Shown piece by piece: positions 17,770 to 25,642 of a DNA stretch of 64,000 nucleotides (position 1 is the first letter of the stretch; each line of letters opens with the position of its first letter). Location of the stretch: the NCBI RefSeq assembly GCF_008642375.1, contig NZ_CP029194.1:2232001-2296000 (forward strand). Direction: 5' to 3'. This DNA is from Streptomyces venezuelae (GTDB lineage Bacteria; Actinomycetota; Actinomycetes; Streptomycetales; Streptomycetaceae). The notes beneath the pieces are model-generated. The model worked only from the letters and a program-made list of their open reading frames with translations. It had not been told where the DNA came from and did no database searches. Both the position numbers and the translations under genes were made by a program.

Positions 17770-18984
17770 CTACGGCCGCGCGTGGAGGGGAAGGTGGATG
17801 TCGATGCTGGTCCCCTCTCCGGGCCTGCTGTCGACCGTGATGCGCCCACCGATCTCCGCGATGCGTTCCGACATGCAGCGCAGCCCGTTGCCTTCATGCG
17901 TGTCCGGGCCGATGCCGTCGGCGTCGAAGCCGATGCCGTTGTCCTTCACCCGGACGTGAGCCCAGCGGCGTGTGACGCGGCTGGTCACCGTGACCTGGTC
18001 GGCCGCCGCGTGCTCGAAGCAGTTGCGCAGGCATTCACGTACGGCGAGGAAGATCTGGTGCCGAGAGGAGTCGGGCACGAGGCGCTCGGCACCGGTGGCG
18101 GAGAAGGTGACGTCGACCGAGTCGGGCGCCGCCTGCGCGGCGAAGGATTCGACTGCCTCCCGGAGTGGCGGCACCACGGTCTCCTCGCGCAGGCCGGTGA
18201 CCAGGTCGCGCGCGTGGCCGAGGGCCGAGCGCAGGCAGGTTCCGGCGGCGGCGAGATGCCCGTCGGGGTCCTCGTCGTGTTCGGCGCGGAGCTCCAGGCG
18301 GCGGAGTGCCACGGAGAGATTGGTGCCGAGCCCGTCGTGCATCTCCCGGGCCAGTCTGCGCCGTTCGTGCCACAGGTCGCGGTGCGCGTCGGCCGGCACG
18401 GGCCGGGCGGCGCTCTGTCTGCGGATGGCCCGGCCGATCGGCTGGATCAGCGCGATCGCGCGCGCGACGGCTTGCGTGGAGTGCGTGCCCGCGAGGACAT
18501 GCAGCAGGGCGCACTCGGTCAGCAGACTGCCCGCCGCAGAGATCAGCTCCGGGGTCAGGGCCGGCAAGCCGGTTCCGTGGGGTGCGGATTCGGCGCCCGC
18601 GCCGTCGGCCTTCACCCCGGCGTCGTCGAGGATCCGGTGGGCGCAGGCGGTCAGCGCAGCCCGCACCGCGAGGGTGTCCAGTTCGAGTTCACGGTCGGAC
18701 TGGAGCGCCGAGTGCAGCCGCTGCTCGAAGAGACGAAGGATCGCGCCGGTCTCCTGGGGCAGCAGCACGCCATCAGGTAACTCGGCACCTTCCAGGTGCT
18801 GTTGGGCGGGGTCATGGCGCTGCAGCGGACCGAAGCGGCGTCCGGACCCGCTGCGGGGCGCGGAGGCGTACGGCGAGACGGACCGGCTCAGGCCGTCCTG
18901 CAGGGCGGCTGCGAACCCCTGTCCCACAAAGGATTCCAGCATGCCGATCCCGGACCGGCCGGCCGGAAGAGGTCGTATCTCCAT
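17770..18984 (-). CDS. Cytoplasmic NarL-family (HisKA_3) histidine kinase
   Basis: 404 residues. The phosphoacceptor His lies in HERRRLAREMHDGLGTNLSVALRRLELR (about 220-250) and the HATPase region has RNCFEHAAADQ, DNGIGFD and NGLRCMSERIAEIGG, ending in PGEGTSIDIHLPL. No membrane segment is evident, so it should sense an internal signal. The ~200-residue N-terminal helical region matches nothing I know. Start at 18984 (MEIRPLPAGRSG) has GAGG upstream. It lacks an adjacent NarL-type receiver; the only response-regulator-like protein nearby is OmpR-type with an altered acidic pocket. An ARE box (19059-19080) overlaps its promoter. Resembles OvmW by context. Confidence 0.82.
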   Translation of the reverse strand: MEIRPLPAGRSGIGMLESFVGQGFAAALQDGLSRSVSPYASAPRSGSGRRFGPLQRHDPAQQHLEGAELPDGVLLPQETGAILRLFEQRLHSALQSDRELELDTLAVRAALTACAHRILDDAGVKADGAGAESAPHGTGLPALTPELISAAGSLLTECALLHVLAGTHSTQAVARAIALIQPIGRAIRRQSAARPVPADAHRDLWHERRRLAREMHDGLGTNLSVALRRLELRAEHDEDPDGHLAAAGTCLRSALGHARDLVTGLREETVVPPLREAVESFAAQAAPDSVDVTFSATGAERLVPDSSRHQIFLAVRECLRNCFEHAAADQVTVTSRVTRRWAHVRVKDNGIGFDADGIGPDTHEGNGLRCMSERIAEIGGRITVDSRPGEGTSIDIHLPLHARP

Positions 18985-19058
18985 GATCAGCCTCGTTCGA
19001 GTATGCCGACGGTGGTCTCCGACGGCTGAGGTTGAAGTAGGGCGGGTACGGAAAAATA

Positions 19059-19080
19059 ACAAACCGGTCTGCCTGTTTGT
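19059..19080 (-). promoter_or_regulatory. ARE box within the promoter of the histidine kinase
   Basis: A 22-bp imperfect palindrome, outer halves ACAAACCGG and CTGTTTGT, 8 of 11 positions symmetric. On the minus strand it sits between TTGACA (19083-19078) and TTATTT (19059-19054) with an 18-bp spacer. A ScbR-type receptor bound here would block RNA polymerase. Confidence 0.75.
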
Positions 19081-19148
19081 CAAGCACCCGGCATGCGAGA
19101 GACCCAGGGTTCATCCTTCGCCGATATGCCTATACATGGACAAAACGC

Positions 19149-19180
19149 CCCGGTGAAACCGGTCACCCGGTTTCACCGGG
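19149..19180 (-). terminator. Terminator downstream of the ScbR-like gene
   Basis: Perfect 14-bp stem (arms 19149-19162 and 19167-19180, sequence CCCGGTGAAACCGG) with a 4-base loop, followed on the minus strand by GCGTTTTG. It lies just before the kinase promoter and insulates it from read-through. Confidence 0.85.
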
Positions 19181-19228
19181 CAGCACCGAGGGGGCCCCGC
19201 TCCCCCGCGGCATCGAGGCCCACGCGTG

Positions 19229-19909
19229 TCAGTGGGGCCGCACGTCCCTGATGGGCGCGAACTGCCCGGGCAGACCCGGCGCACCGTCGCGCACCGAGTC
19301 CGTACCGCTCGGATCGAGCCCTCCCAGCACACGCGGGGAGGCCACCGCCGGCAGCAGCAACTGCCAGAACCCCGCGAGCGCGTAGGGGGACAGCCAGTCC
19401 CTGTCACTCCTGCTCAGCACCTCGAACCCGGTGGTCGCGGCCACCACGGTGGCGACGAATCGCTCCTGCGACACCCCCGCGGCGAGCACCTTCTCGCGCG
19501 CGGCCTGGGCCACGAGCCTCTGCACGCATCGCTGCCACTGCCGGCGGAGGCTGAGGTCGGTGTGCAGCCCCGTCTCACAGTTGAGCCGGAACCCGGCGCG
19601 CACCACCACCTCCTTGTGCAGCAGGCGCGCCAGCGCGTGCGAGAGGTCCACCAGCGCCTGCAGGGCGTTCACGTGCGCCGGCCCGGCGTCGTCCGCCGCC
19701 CTGCGCAGGGAGAGGGCGGCGGCCGTCTCGACGGCGTCGGCCACGGCGGCCTTGTTCGCGAAGTGGAAGTGCAGGGCGCCACGGCTCACGCCGGCGCCCG
19801 AACTGATCTCGTCCAGGCTGGCCTTGACGTAGCCGTGCCGCTCGAAGAGATCGGCCGCCGAGCGGATCAGCGCGTTGCGGGTACGGGCGGCCCGCTCCTG
19901 TTTGCTCAC
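19229..19909 (-). CDS. Gamma-butyrolactone receptor-like TetR regulator (ScbR/JadR2 family)
   Basis: 226 residues. The N-terminal HTH (RNALIRSAADLFERHGYVKASLDEISSGAGVSRGALHFHFANKAAVADAV) is characteristic of ScbR/ArpA-type receptors and pseudo-receptors. The C-terminal domain would hold the butyrolactone or antibiotic ligand. GTG at 19909 has GGGAG upstream. A near-perfect ARE palindrome sits 39 bp upstream of its start, indicating autorepression. No AfsA-like synthase gene is in view, so true receptor and pseudo-receptor cannot be separated from sequence. Confidence 0.92.
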   Translation of the reverse strand: MSKQERAARTRNALIRSAADLFERHGYVKASLDEISSGAGVSRGALHFHFANKAAVADAVETAAALSLRRAADDAGPAHVNALQALVDLSHALARLLHKEVVVRAGFRLNCETGLHTDLSLRRQWQRCVQRLVAQAAREKVLAAGVSQERFVATVVAATTGFEVLSRSDRDWLSPYALAGFWQLLLPAVASPRVLGGLDPSGTDSVRDGAPGLPGQFAPIRDVRPH

Positions 19910-19947
19910 TGTTTGACTCCCGTCGCGAACGTATGCCTCACGGATGT

Positions 19948-19971
19948 ATCAAACCAGCACGCTGGTTTGAT
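19948..19971. promoter_or_regulatory. ARE palindrome upstream of the ScbR-like gene
   Basis: Perfect 11-bp arms ATCAAACCAGC and GCTGGTTTGAT around a central AC. 39 bp from the GTG at 19909. Best symmetric box in the window, expected autoregulatory site. Confidence 0.85.
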
Positions 19972-20172
19972 CTCTACCAGTTGGGCCCCGCTGCTCCCGA
20001 ATGGCCGAGTACCGATCATTCCGCTTGACGGAACGCATGGTCGACCAAGTGACGGTCATGTTTGCATGAAGGATCGCACAAGGGTCCCGAGAAATGTGGC
20101 CAACCGGTTCAATTCGGACAGCAGTGCGAGTGGGGACTCGCGAAAGCCCCAGGCGGGGCCCGGGGAACTTTG

Positions 20173-20194
20173 ACAAACCGCCAACGCGGTTTGT
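20173..20194 (+). promoter_or_regulatory. ARE box within the promoter of the OmpR-type activator
   Basis: Arms ACAAACCG and CGGTTTGT with a 6-bp centre; 9 of 11 half-site positions are symmetric. It lies in the 18-bp spacer of a promoter with TTGACA at 20170-20175 and TATTCT at 20194-20199, so receptor binding would occlude the promoter. Confidence 0.85.
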
Positions 20195-20254
20195 ATTCTC
20201 TTGTCGAACGTCTACTTAGGATGCGCCCGGTGCGCTGACATGGGGGAGAGACGA

Positions 20255-21040
20255 ATGGATGGGCAGCCGACAGACCTGCTGGCACCGCGGATATCGCGAC
20301 ACCGCGACTCGGAGTCCCCGGTGGGGCAGGATCCCTACGTACCAGCGGCGGAACCCGCCGCCCGTCCCCGTCGGGAGGCGCTGCGGATCCTCGTGGTGGA
20401 GAACGAGGCCCGAGCCGCCGACTCCTTGGTGCTCGGCCTGCGCCGACACGGATACCAGGCCGAGAGTGTCGCCACCGGCGCCAAGGCGCTGCAGGTGCAC
20501 CGGAGTGCCGACCTGATCCTGCTCGACCTCGATCTGCCCGACCTGGACGGTCTCGAGGTGTGCCGCAGCGTCCGGGCCACCTGCGAAACCCCGATCATCG
20601 CCGTCACCGCGCGCGACTCCGAACTCGACCGGGTGCTGGGCCTGCAGGCCGGAGCGGACGACTACATGGTCAAGCCCTACGGCTTCCGTGAGCTGATGGC
20701 CCGGATGGAAGCGATCATGCGCAGGGTCAGGCCGCCGCAGCCCCTTGAACAGGTCATCATGCGCGGTCCGCTGAGGATCGACGCCGGTACGCGCGAGATC
20801 CGCCTCGACGGCCGGTCCGTCGAGGTGACACGCAAGGAGTTCGACCTGCTGCACCTGCTGGCCTCCCAGCCCGAAACGGTCATCTCACGCAAGCAGTTGA
20901 TGACCCAGGTCTGGGACGACTCCTGGTCGCGGCCGGGGCGCACCATCGACACGCACGTCAGCAGCCTGCGCAACAAGCTGGGAGCCAGCAGCTGGGTCAT
21001 CACCGTACGAGGGGTCGGCTTCCGGCTCGGCCATCCCTGA
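20255..21040 (+). CDS. OmpR-family atypical response regulator (JadR1-like activator)
   Basis: 261 residues. Receiver domain at about 43-155 with ILVVENEARAADSL, the phospho-site region LILLDLDLPDLDGLEV, the T of AVTARDS and the K of VKPYG; winged-helix DNA-binding domain at about 165-260 ending TVRGVGFRLGHP. The acidic pocket reads E-N-E rather than the usual D-D, which suggests phosphorylation-independent control, as known for JadR1, which binds the pathway product. ATG at 20255 is chosen for GGGGGAGAG with good spacing; upstream in-frame starts at 20201 and 20240 lack it (the 20201 one would add a TTA codon). Confidence 0.9.
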   Translation: MDGQPTDLLAPRISRHRDSESPVGQDPYVPAAEPAARPRREALRILVVENEARAADSLVLGLRRHGYQAESVATGAKALQVHRSADLILLDLDLPDLDGLEVCRSVRATCETPIIAVTARDSELDRVLGLQAGADDYMVKPYGFRELMARMEAIMRRVRPPQPLEQVIMRGPLRIDAGTREIRLDGRSVEVTRKEFDLLHLLASQPETVISRKQLMTQVWDDSWSRPGRTIDTHVSSLRNKLGASSWVITVRGVGFRLGHP

Positions 21041-21143
21041 GTGAGGGAGTTGACCAAGGTCTGTACTCAAGGGCGTTGATCCCTGAAGCGGCCTCCGGTG
21101 AGGGTGAGCGAGGTATCCGGAGCGTCCGGAGGAGGGAGCCATC

Positions 21144-22898
21144 GTGCGCAAGGTACTCATAGCCAATCGAGGCGAGATCGCTGTCCGTGTTGCCCGGGCC
21201 TGCCGGGATGCCGGGATCGCGAGCGTAGCCGTCTACGCCGACCCGGACCGGGACGCGCTGCATGTGCGGGCCGCGGACGAGGCATTCGCCCTGGGCGGCG
21301 ACACGCCGGCGGCGTCGTACCTGGACATCGCCAAGGTGCTGGCCGTTGCGAAGGACTCGGGCGCGGACGCCGTCCACCCCGGCTACGGCTTCCTGTCGGA
21401 GAACGCCGAGTTCGCGCAGGCGGTGCTGGACGCGGGGCTGACCTGGATCGGTCCGCCGCCGCAGGCGATCCGTGACCTGGGTGACAAGGTCGCGGCCCGT
21501 CACATCGCGCAGCGCGCCGGTGCCCCGCTGGTCGCCGGTACGCCGGACCCGGTGTCGGGCGCCGAGGAGGTCGTGGCGTTCGCGCAGGAGCACGGCCTGC
21601 CCATCGCGATCAAGGCCGCCTTCGGCGGTGGCGGGCGTGGCCTGAAGGTGGCCCGCACCCTGGAGGAGGTCCCGGAGCTGTACGAATCGGCGGTTCGCGA
21701 GGCCGTCGCGGCCTTCGGCCGTGGCGAGTGCTTCGTGGAGCGCTACCTCGACAGGCCCCGGCACGTCGAGACCCAGTGCCTCGCCGACACCCACGGCAAC
21801 GTGGTCGTCGTCTCGACCCGTGACTGCTCGCTGCAGCGCCGCCACCAGAAGCTCGTCGAGGAGGCCCCCGCGCCCTTCCTGACGGAGGCACAGAACGCCG
21901 AACTGTACGCGGCGTCGAAGGCGATCCTGAAGGAGGCCGGCTACGTCGGCGCCGGCACGGTCGAGTTCCTCGTCGGCCTCGACGGCACGATCTCCTTCCT
22001 GGAGGTCAACACCCGCCTCCAGGTCGAGCACCCGGTCACCGAAGAGGTCACCGGCATCGACCTGGTCCGCGAGATGTTCCGGATCGCCGACGGCGAGGCC
22101 CTCGGCTACGGCGACCCCGAAGTACGCGGCCACAGCTTCGAGTTCCGTATCAACGGCGAGGACCCGGGCCGCGGCTTCCTGCCCGCGCCCGGCACCGTCA
22201 CCCTCTTCGCCCCGCCCTCCGGCCCCGGCGTCCGCTTGGACGCGGGCGTGGAGACGGGCAGTGTCATCGGCCCGGCCTGGGACTCGCTCCTGGCCAAGCT
22301 GATCGTCACCGGCGCGACCCGCGAGCAGGCGCTCCAGCGCGCCGCCCGCGCCCTGGCCGAGTTCACGGTGGAGGGCATGGCCACCGCCATCCCGTTCCAT
22401 CGGGCCGTCGTCGTCGACCCGGCGTTCACCGCCGATCCCTTCCGTGTCCACACACGATGGATCGAGACGGAGTTCGTCAACGCCGTCACACCCTTCTCCA
22501 CCGGATCCGACGTGGAGGCGGAGGACGGGGCGGGACGGGAGACGCTCGTCGTCGAGGTCGGTGGCAAACGCCTGGAGGTCTCCCTGCCCTCCAGCCTGGG
22601 CATGGCACTGGCCCGCACCGGTCTGGCCGCCGGCGCCAAACCGAAGCGCCGCTCCGCCAAGAAGTCCGGCCCGGCCGCCTCCGGCGACACCCTCGCCTCC
22701 CCGATGCAGGGCACCATCGTCAAGGTCGCCGTCGAAGAGGGCCAGGAGGTGGCCGAGGGCGACCTGGTCGTCGTCCTCGAAGCCATGAAGATGGAACAGC
22801 CGCTGAACGCGCACAAGGCAGGCATCATCAAGGATCTGAGTGCGGCCGTGGGTACCTCGCTCACCTCCGGCGCCGCGATCTGCGAGATCAAGGACTGA
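21144..22898 (+). CDS. Acyl-CoA carboxylase alpha subunit (biotin carboxylase + BCCP)
   Basis: 584 residues. ATP-dependent carboxylation of biotin. Biotin carboxylase core at 1-450 ([23 protein letters not shown]-grasp loop [31 protein letters not shown]) and a C-terminal biotinyl domain with EAMKMEQPL near 548, the Lys being the biotin site. GTG at 21144 has GGAGGAGGGAG upstream. It should pair with the beta subunit at 1246, giving the cluster its own malonyl-CoA source, as JadJ does. No epsilon subunit gene is seen. Confidence 0.95.
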   Translation: MRKVLIANRGEIAVRVARACRDAGIASVAVYADPDRDALHVRAADEAFALGGDTPAASYLDIAKVLAVAKDSGADAVHPGYGFLSENAEFAQAVLDAGLTWIGPPPQAIRDLGDKVAARHIAQRAGAPLVAGTPDPVSGAEEVVAFAQEHGLPIAIKAAFGGGGRGLKVARTLEEVPELYESAVREAVAAFGRGECFVERYLDRPRHVETQCLADTHGNVVVVSTRDCSLQRRHQKLVEEAPAPFLTEAQNAELYAASKAILKEAGYVGAGTVEFLVGLDGTISFLEVNTRLQVEHPVTEEVTGIDLVREMFRIADGEALGYGDPEVRGHSFEFRINGEDPGRGFLPAPGTVTLFAPPSGPGVRLDAGVETGSVIGPAWDSLLAKLIVTGATREQALQRAARALAEFTVEGMATAIPFHRAVVVDPAFTADPFRVHTRWIETEFVNAVTPFSTGSDVEAEDGAGRETLVVEVGGKRLEVSLPSSLGMALARTGLAAGAKPKRRSAKKSGPAASGDTLASPMQGTIVKVAVEEGQEVAEGDLVVVLEAMKMEQPLNAHKAGIIKDLSAAVGTSLTSGAAICEIKD

Positions 22899-22930
22899 CC
22901 CGCCCCCGCCAGCGCCCAGATCCGCCCGGG

Positions 22931-22953
22931 CCCGGCCGACGTCGTCGGCCGGG
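22931..22953 (+). terminator. Terminator after the carboxylase alpha gene
   Basis: 10-bp perfect stem CCCGGCCGAC / GTCGGCCGGG with a 3-base loop, 33 bp past the stop. It lacks a U-tract, as is common in Streptomyces. About 140 bp beyond it, before tdk, hold nothing recognisable; this is the likely right boundary of the cluster. Confidence 0.7.
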
Positions 22954-23092
22954 GCCCCGCCTCCGTCAGCCGGTCTCGCCCCACCAGGCGGGAGACCCGC
23001 TGAGGCCGCCGGCACGGCGCTACGAGCATGCGCGCGACCGATCGAGCTCAGCTGCGGAGAAAGACACGGCCGACGACAGCACCTCGGAGCAG

Positions 23093-23743
23093 TCAGGCGT
23101 GGTTCACCGGGAGGACGTCCGGGGAGAGGGCGCCGGCGTGGGCCGTGGCCGAGGTCATGTGCCGGCGGTGGTGGCGGCGGCAGAGGACCTCGTAACCGAT
23201 CTCCTCCGCCGGCCGGTTCACGTCCCCGACCACGACCTGCTCGCCCTCGATCACCATCTCTCCACCGACCGTACGGGCATTGTGCGTGGCCCGGGCACCG
23301 CACCAGCACAGCGCCTCGACCTGGAGCTGCTCGATCCGGTCCGCCAGCTCGATCAGGCGCTGCGACCCGGGGAAGAGCCTGGTCCGGAAATCCGTCGTGA
23401 TGCCGAAGGCGAAGACGTCGAGGCCGAGATCGTCGACGATACGGGCGAGCTGGTCGATCTGCTCCGGCGCGAGGAACTGCGCCTCGTCGACGATCACGTA
23501 GTCGGCCTTGCCGCCCTGGGACAGCTGCGTGACGAGGTACGCGTACAGGTCCATGCCCTGCGGAGCCTCGACCGCCTCCGTCACCAGGCCGAGCCGGGAG
23601 GACAGCTTGCCCTCCCCCGCCCGGTCGTCACGCGTGAAGATCACGCCCTGGAGCCCGCGCGCGTCGCGGTTGTGGGCGATCTGGAGGGCCAGGGTGCTCT
23701 TCCCGCAATCCATGGTTCCGGAGAAGAAGACCAGCTCGGGCAT
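23093..23743 (-). CDS. tdk: Thymidine kinase
   Basis: 216 residues. Phosphorylates thymidine in nucleotide salvage. Walker A FSGTMDCGKSTLALQ at 7-20, DEAQFL (Walker B/catalytic Glu) near 88, and a C-terminal zinc site CWCGARATHNAR...CRRH. ATG at 23743 with AAAGGT upstream. First housekeeping gene right of the cluster. Type II TK fold, cytosolic. Confidence 0.93.
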   Translation of the reverse strand: MPELVFFSGTMDCGKSTLALQIAHNRDARGLQGVIFTRDDRAGEGKLSSRLGLVTEAVEAPQGMDLYAYLVTQLSQGGKADYVIVDEAQFLAPEQIDQLARIVDDLGLDVFAFGITTDFRTRLFPGSQRLIELADRIEQLQVEALCWCGARATHNARTVGGEMVIEGEQVVVGDVNRPAEEIGYEVLCRRHHRRHMTSATAHAGALSPDVLPVNHA

Positions 23744-23802
23744 GACGGGTCGGGGACCTTTCAGGTCGGGGGGAGGGTGTCCGGAGGGGTTTCGAGAAGA
23801 CG

Positions 23803-25008
23803 TCAGGAACGGACTTCGAGCAGCGGGACGAGCTGCTCCGCGGGGGTCATGGACCCGTGCATGCCGACCATCGCCGACTCGTGGGGCTCGTTCACGGACG
23901 CGGTGATCGCGACGTCGTCGTGGGCCGCGGCGACCACGTCGCCGATCCTCCCGTACACCCGGTCGTCGATCTCGTCGCCGAACCAGCCCAGGGCGATGGC
24001 CTCGTCCCGGCTCGCCACCCAGAACTGCTCGCCGATCACCTCGCGCCAGCAGGTGAGGACGTCCGCCTCGGCGCCGGGGACCGCGTACACATGACGGGCA
24101 CGGCCCTCGCCGCCGAGCAGGGCCACGCCGGCGCGCAGCTCCCAGTCCTCGTCGAAGTCGATGCGGTGCTGCTCGTCGAAGGGGATGTCGACCATGCCGT
24201 GGTCGGCCGTGACGTACAGCGCGGAGCGGGGCGGCAGCTGCTCCGCGAGACGCTGCACGAGCCGGTCGACGAACATGAGCTGTCCGCGCCAGGCGTCGGA
24301 GTCGATGCCGAAGCGGTGTCCCGCGCCGTCGAGTTCGCTGTAGTACGTGTACACCAGCGAGCGGTCGCCGGCGGCGAGCTGCTCGGCGGCGAAGTCCATG
24401 CGCTCCTCGCCGCTGAGCCGTCCGTGAAACGTTCCGCCGCTGAGCGCGATCTGGGTGAGCGGGGTCTGCTCGAAGATCGGGGAGGACACCTGGGCGGTGT
24501 GGATCCCGGCCGCGTGCGCGAGCTGGAAGACGGTCGGGTACGGCTGCCAGACGCGCGGCTCGGTCCACGGCCGCCAGCGCAGCTGGTTCATCAGCTCGCC
24601 GGTGTCGGGGTTGCGCACGGTGTAGCCCGGCAGCCCGTGCGTACCGGGGTAGCGGCCGGTGCCGACGGAGGCGAGCGAGGTCGCGGTGGTGGCGGGGAAC
24701 CCGGCGGTGACCGGGCGGCCCGTGCCGCCGCGCGAGGAGCCGATCAGCGAGGTCAGGTACGGGGCCTCGTCCGGATGGGACGCGATCTGCTCCCAGCCGA
24801 GCCCGTCGATCAGGAAGACGCAGTTCCGGTCGGCCGGGGCCAGCTCCGCGATCCGCGGGGCGAAGCCGGGCACGCCCTGCGCCGCGACGAGCGTCGGGAG
24901 CAGGTCGCCGAGGGAGCCGAAGGTGTACTCGGGCACCGGCGCGGTGTCCGGGGACAGCGGGACCGGGTCGTCGGGCCAGCCGTGGGCGAAGGCGGTGGGC
25001 TGCACCAT
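23803..25008 (-). CDS. Alkaline-phosphatase-superfamily phosphodiesterase/pyrophosphatase
   Basis: 401 residues. Nucleotide pyrophosphatase/phosphodiesterase type: metal-binding NCVFLIDGLGWEQI near 60, the nucleophile Thr region TAGFPATTATSLASVGTG, and a second metal site TADHGMVDIPFDEQH. No signal peptide is seen, so it is probably cytoplasmic; the substrate is unknown. Its start overlaps the DUF5998 stop (TGATG), so it is coupled to that gene. Confidence 0.88.
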   Translation of the reverse strand: MVQPTAFAHGWPDDPVPLSPDTAPVPEYTFGSLGDLLPTLVAAQGVPGFAPRIAELAPADRNCVFLIDGLGWEQIASHPDEAPYLTSLIGSSRGGTGRPVTAGFPATTATSLASVGTGRYPGTHGLPGYTVRNPDTGELMNQLRWRPWTEPRVWQPYPTVFQLAHAAGIHTAQVSSPIFEQTPLTQIALSGGTFHGRLSGEERMDFAAEQLAAGDRSLVYTYYSELDGAGHRFGIDSDAWRGQLMFVDRLVQRLAEQLPPRSALYVTADHGMVDIPFDEQHRIDFDEDWELRAGVALLGGEGRARHVYAVPGAEADVLTCWREVIGEQFWVASRDEAIALGWFGDEIDDRVYGRIGDVVAAAHDDVAITASVNEPHESAMVGMHGSMTPAEQLVPLLEVRS

Positions 25009-25604
25009 CAGCGAGCGGTGGCGGCGGTGGCCGCGATCGCTTCGGAGAGCGCCTGGGCGAAGGCCAGGGTCTGCCGGACGGTGTCCGGACCGTCGCCGGC
25101 CTCGCTCACCCGCAGGCTGAGGTCGTCGGCCGTGGCGTTGCCCGTGTAGCCGTGGTCGGCGTCACAGTTGGCGTCACCGCAGGCGGCGGGCTCCAGGTCG
25201 ATGCGGGAGACGGCGCCCCAGCCGATGGTGAGCACCACCTCGCGGGGCAGCGTGCCCGGGGTGTACGACTCGGGGTTGGCCACGACCCGGCTGACGACGA
25301 CCGAGGAGATCCGGTCGAGCTTCACGGACTCGGTGGACGTCGTGGCGTACGGCGTCGGGGAGCTGGTGTCGGCGGCCTGCTCGTCGGTGTGGCTCACGAT
25401 GAAGCGGTGCGGCGTCAGGACGAGGACGGTGACGTGGCGCCGGACCTCGTTCGCGTCGAAGGTGGTCTCCTGGTGCACCACGTACGACGCCACGGCCTCG
25501 CCGCCGACAGCGGCCTCCACCGCCTCGGCCACGAGGGCCGGGTAGTAGCCGCTGCGCTCGATCGCCGCGCGCAGCCCCTGGGTCGTCGTACCGCTCTTCG
25601 CCAT
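25008..25604 (-). CDS. DUF5998 family protein
   Basis: 198 residues, conserved actinomycete protein of unknown function. It has alternating beta strands (RRHVTVLVLTPHRFIVSHTDE, REVVLTIGWGAVSRIDLEP) and a Cys pair CGDANCDADHGYTG. The ATG at 25604 is preferred (AGGA eight bases upstream); the ATG nine bases earlier abuts the same purines. Coupled to the downstream phosphodiesterase. Confidence 0.82.
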   Translation of the reverse strand: MAKSGTTTQGLRAAIERSGYYPALVAEAVEAAVGGEAVASYVVHQETTFDANEVRRHVTVLVLTPHRFIVSHTDEQAADTSSPTPYATTSTESVKLDRISSVVVSRVVANPESYTPGTLPREVVLTIGWGAVSRIDLEPAACGDANCDADHGYTGNATADDLSLRVSEAGDGPDTVRQTLAFAQALSEAIAATAATAR

Positions 25605-25642
25605 GGACTCCATCCTACGGGGCCGTGGGCCCCCTCAGAGCC

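Larger units (their letters stand above)
19910..20254. other. Divergent regulatory region between the ScbR-like and OmpR-like genes
   Basis: 345 bp without a gene. It carries an ARE palindrome near each end (19948-19971 and 20173-20194). The middle, about 20000-20150, is comparatively AT-rich and I see no further motif in it. Confidence 0.8.

Noticed and set aside
20201..20254. Earlier start of the OmpR activator including a TTA codon
   Set aside because: No Shine-Dalgarno, and it falls at or upstream of the expected transcription start; ATG 20255 has an ideal site. BldA control through this codon is therefore not claimed.
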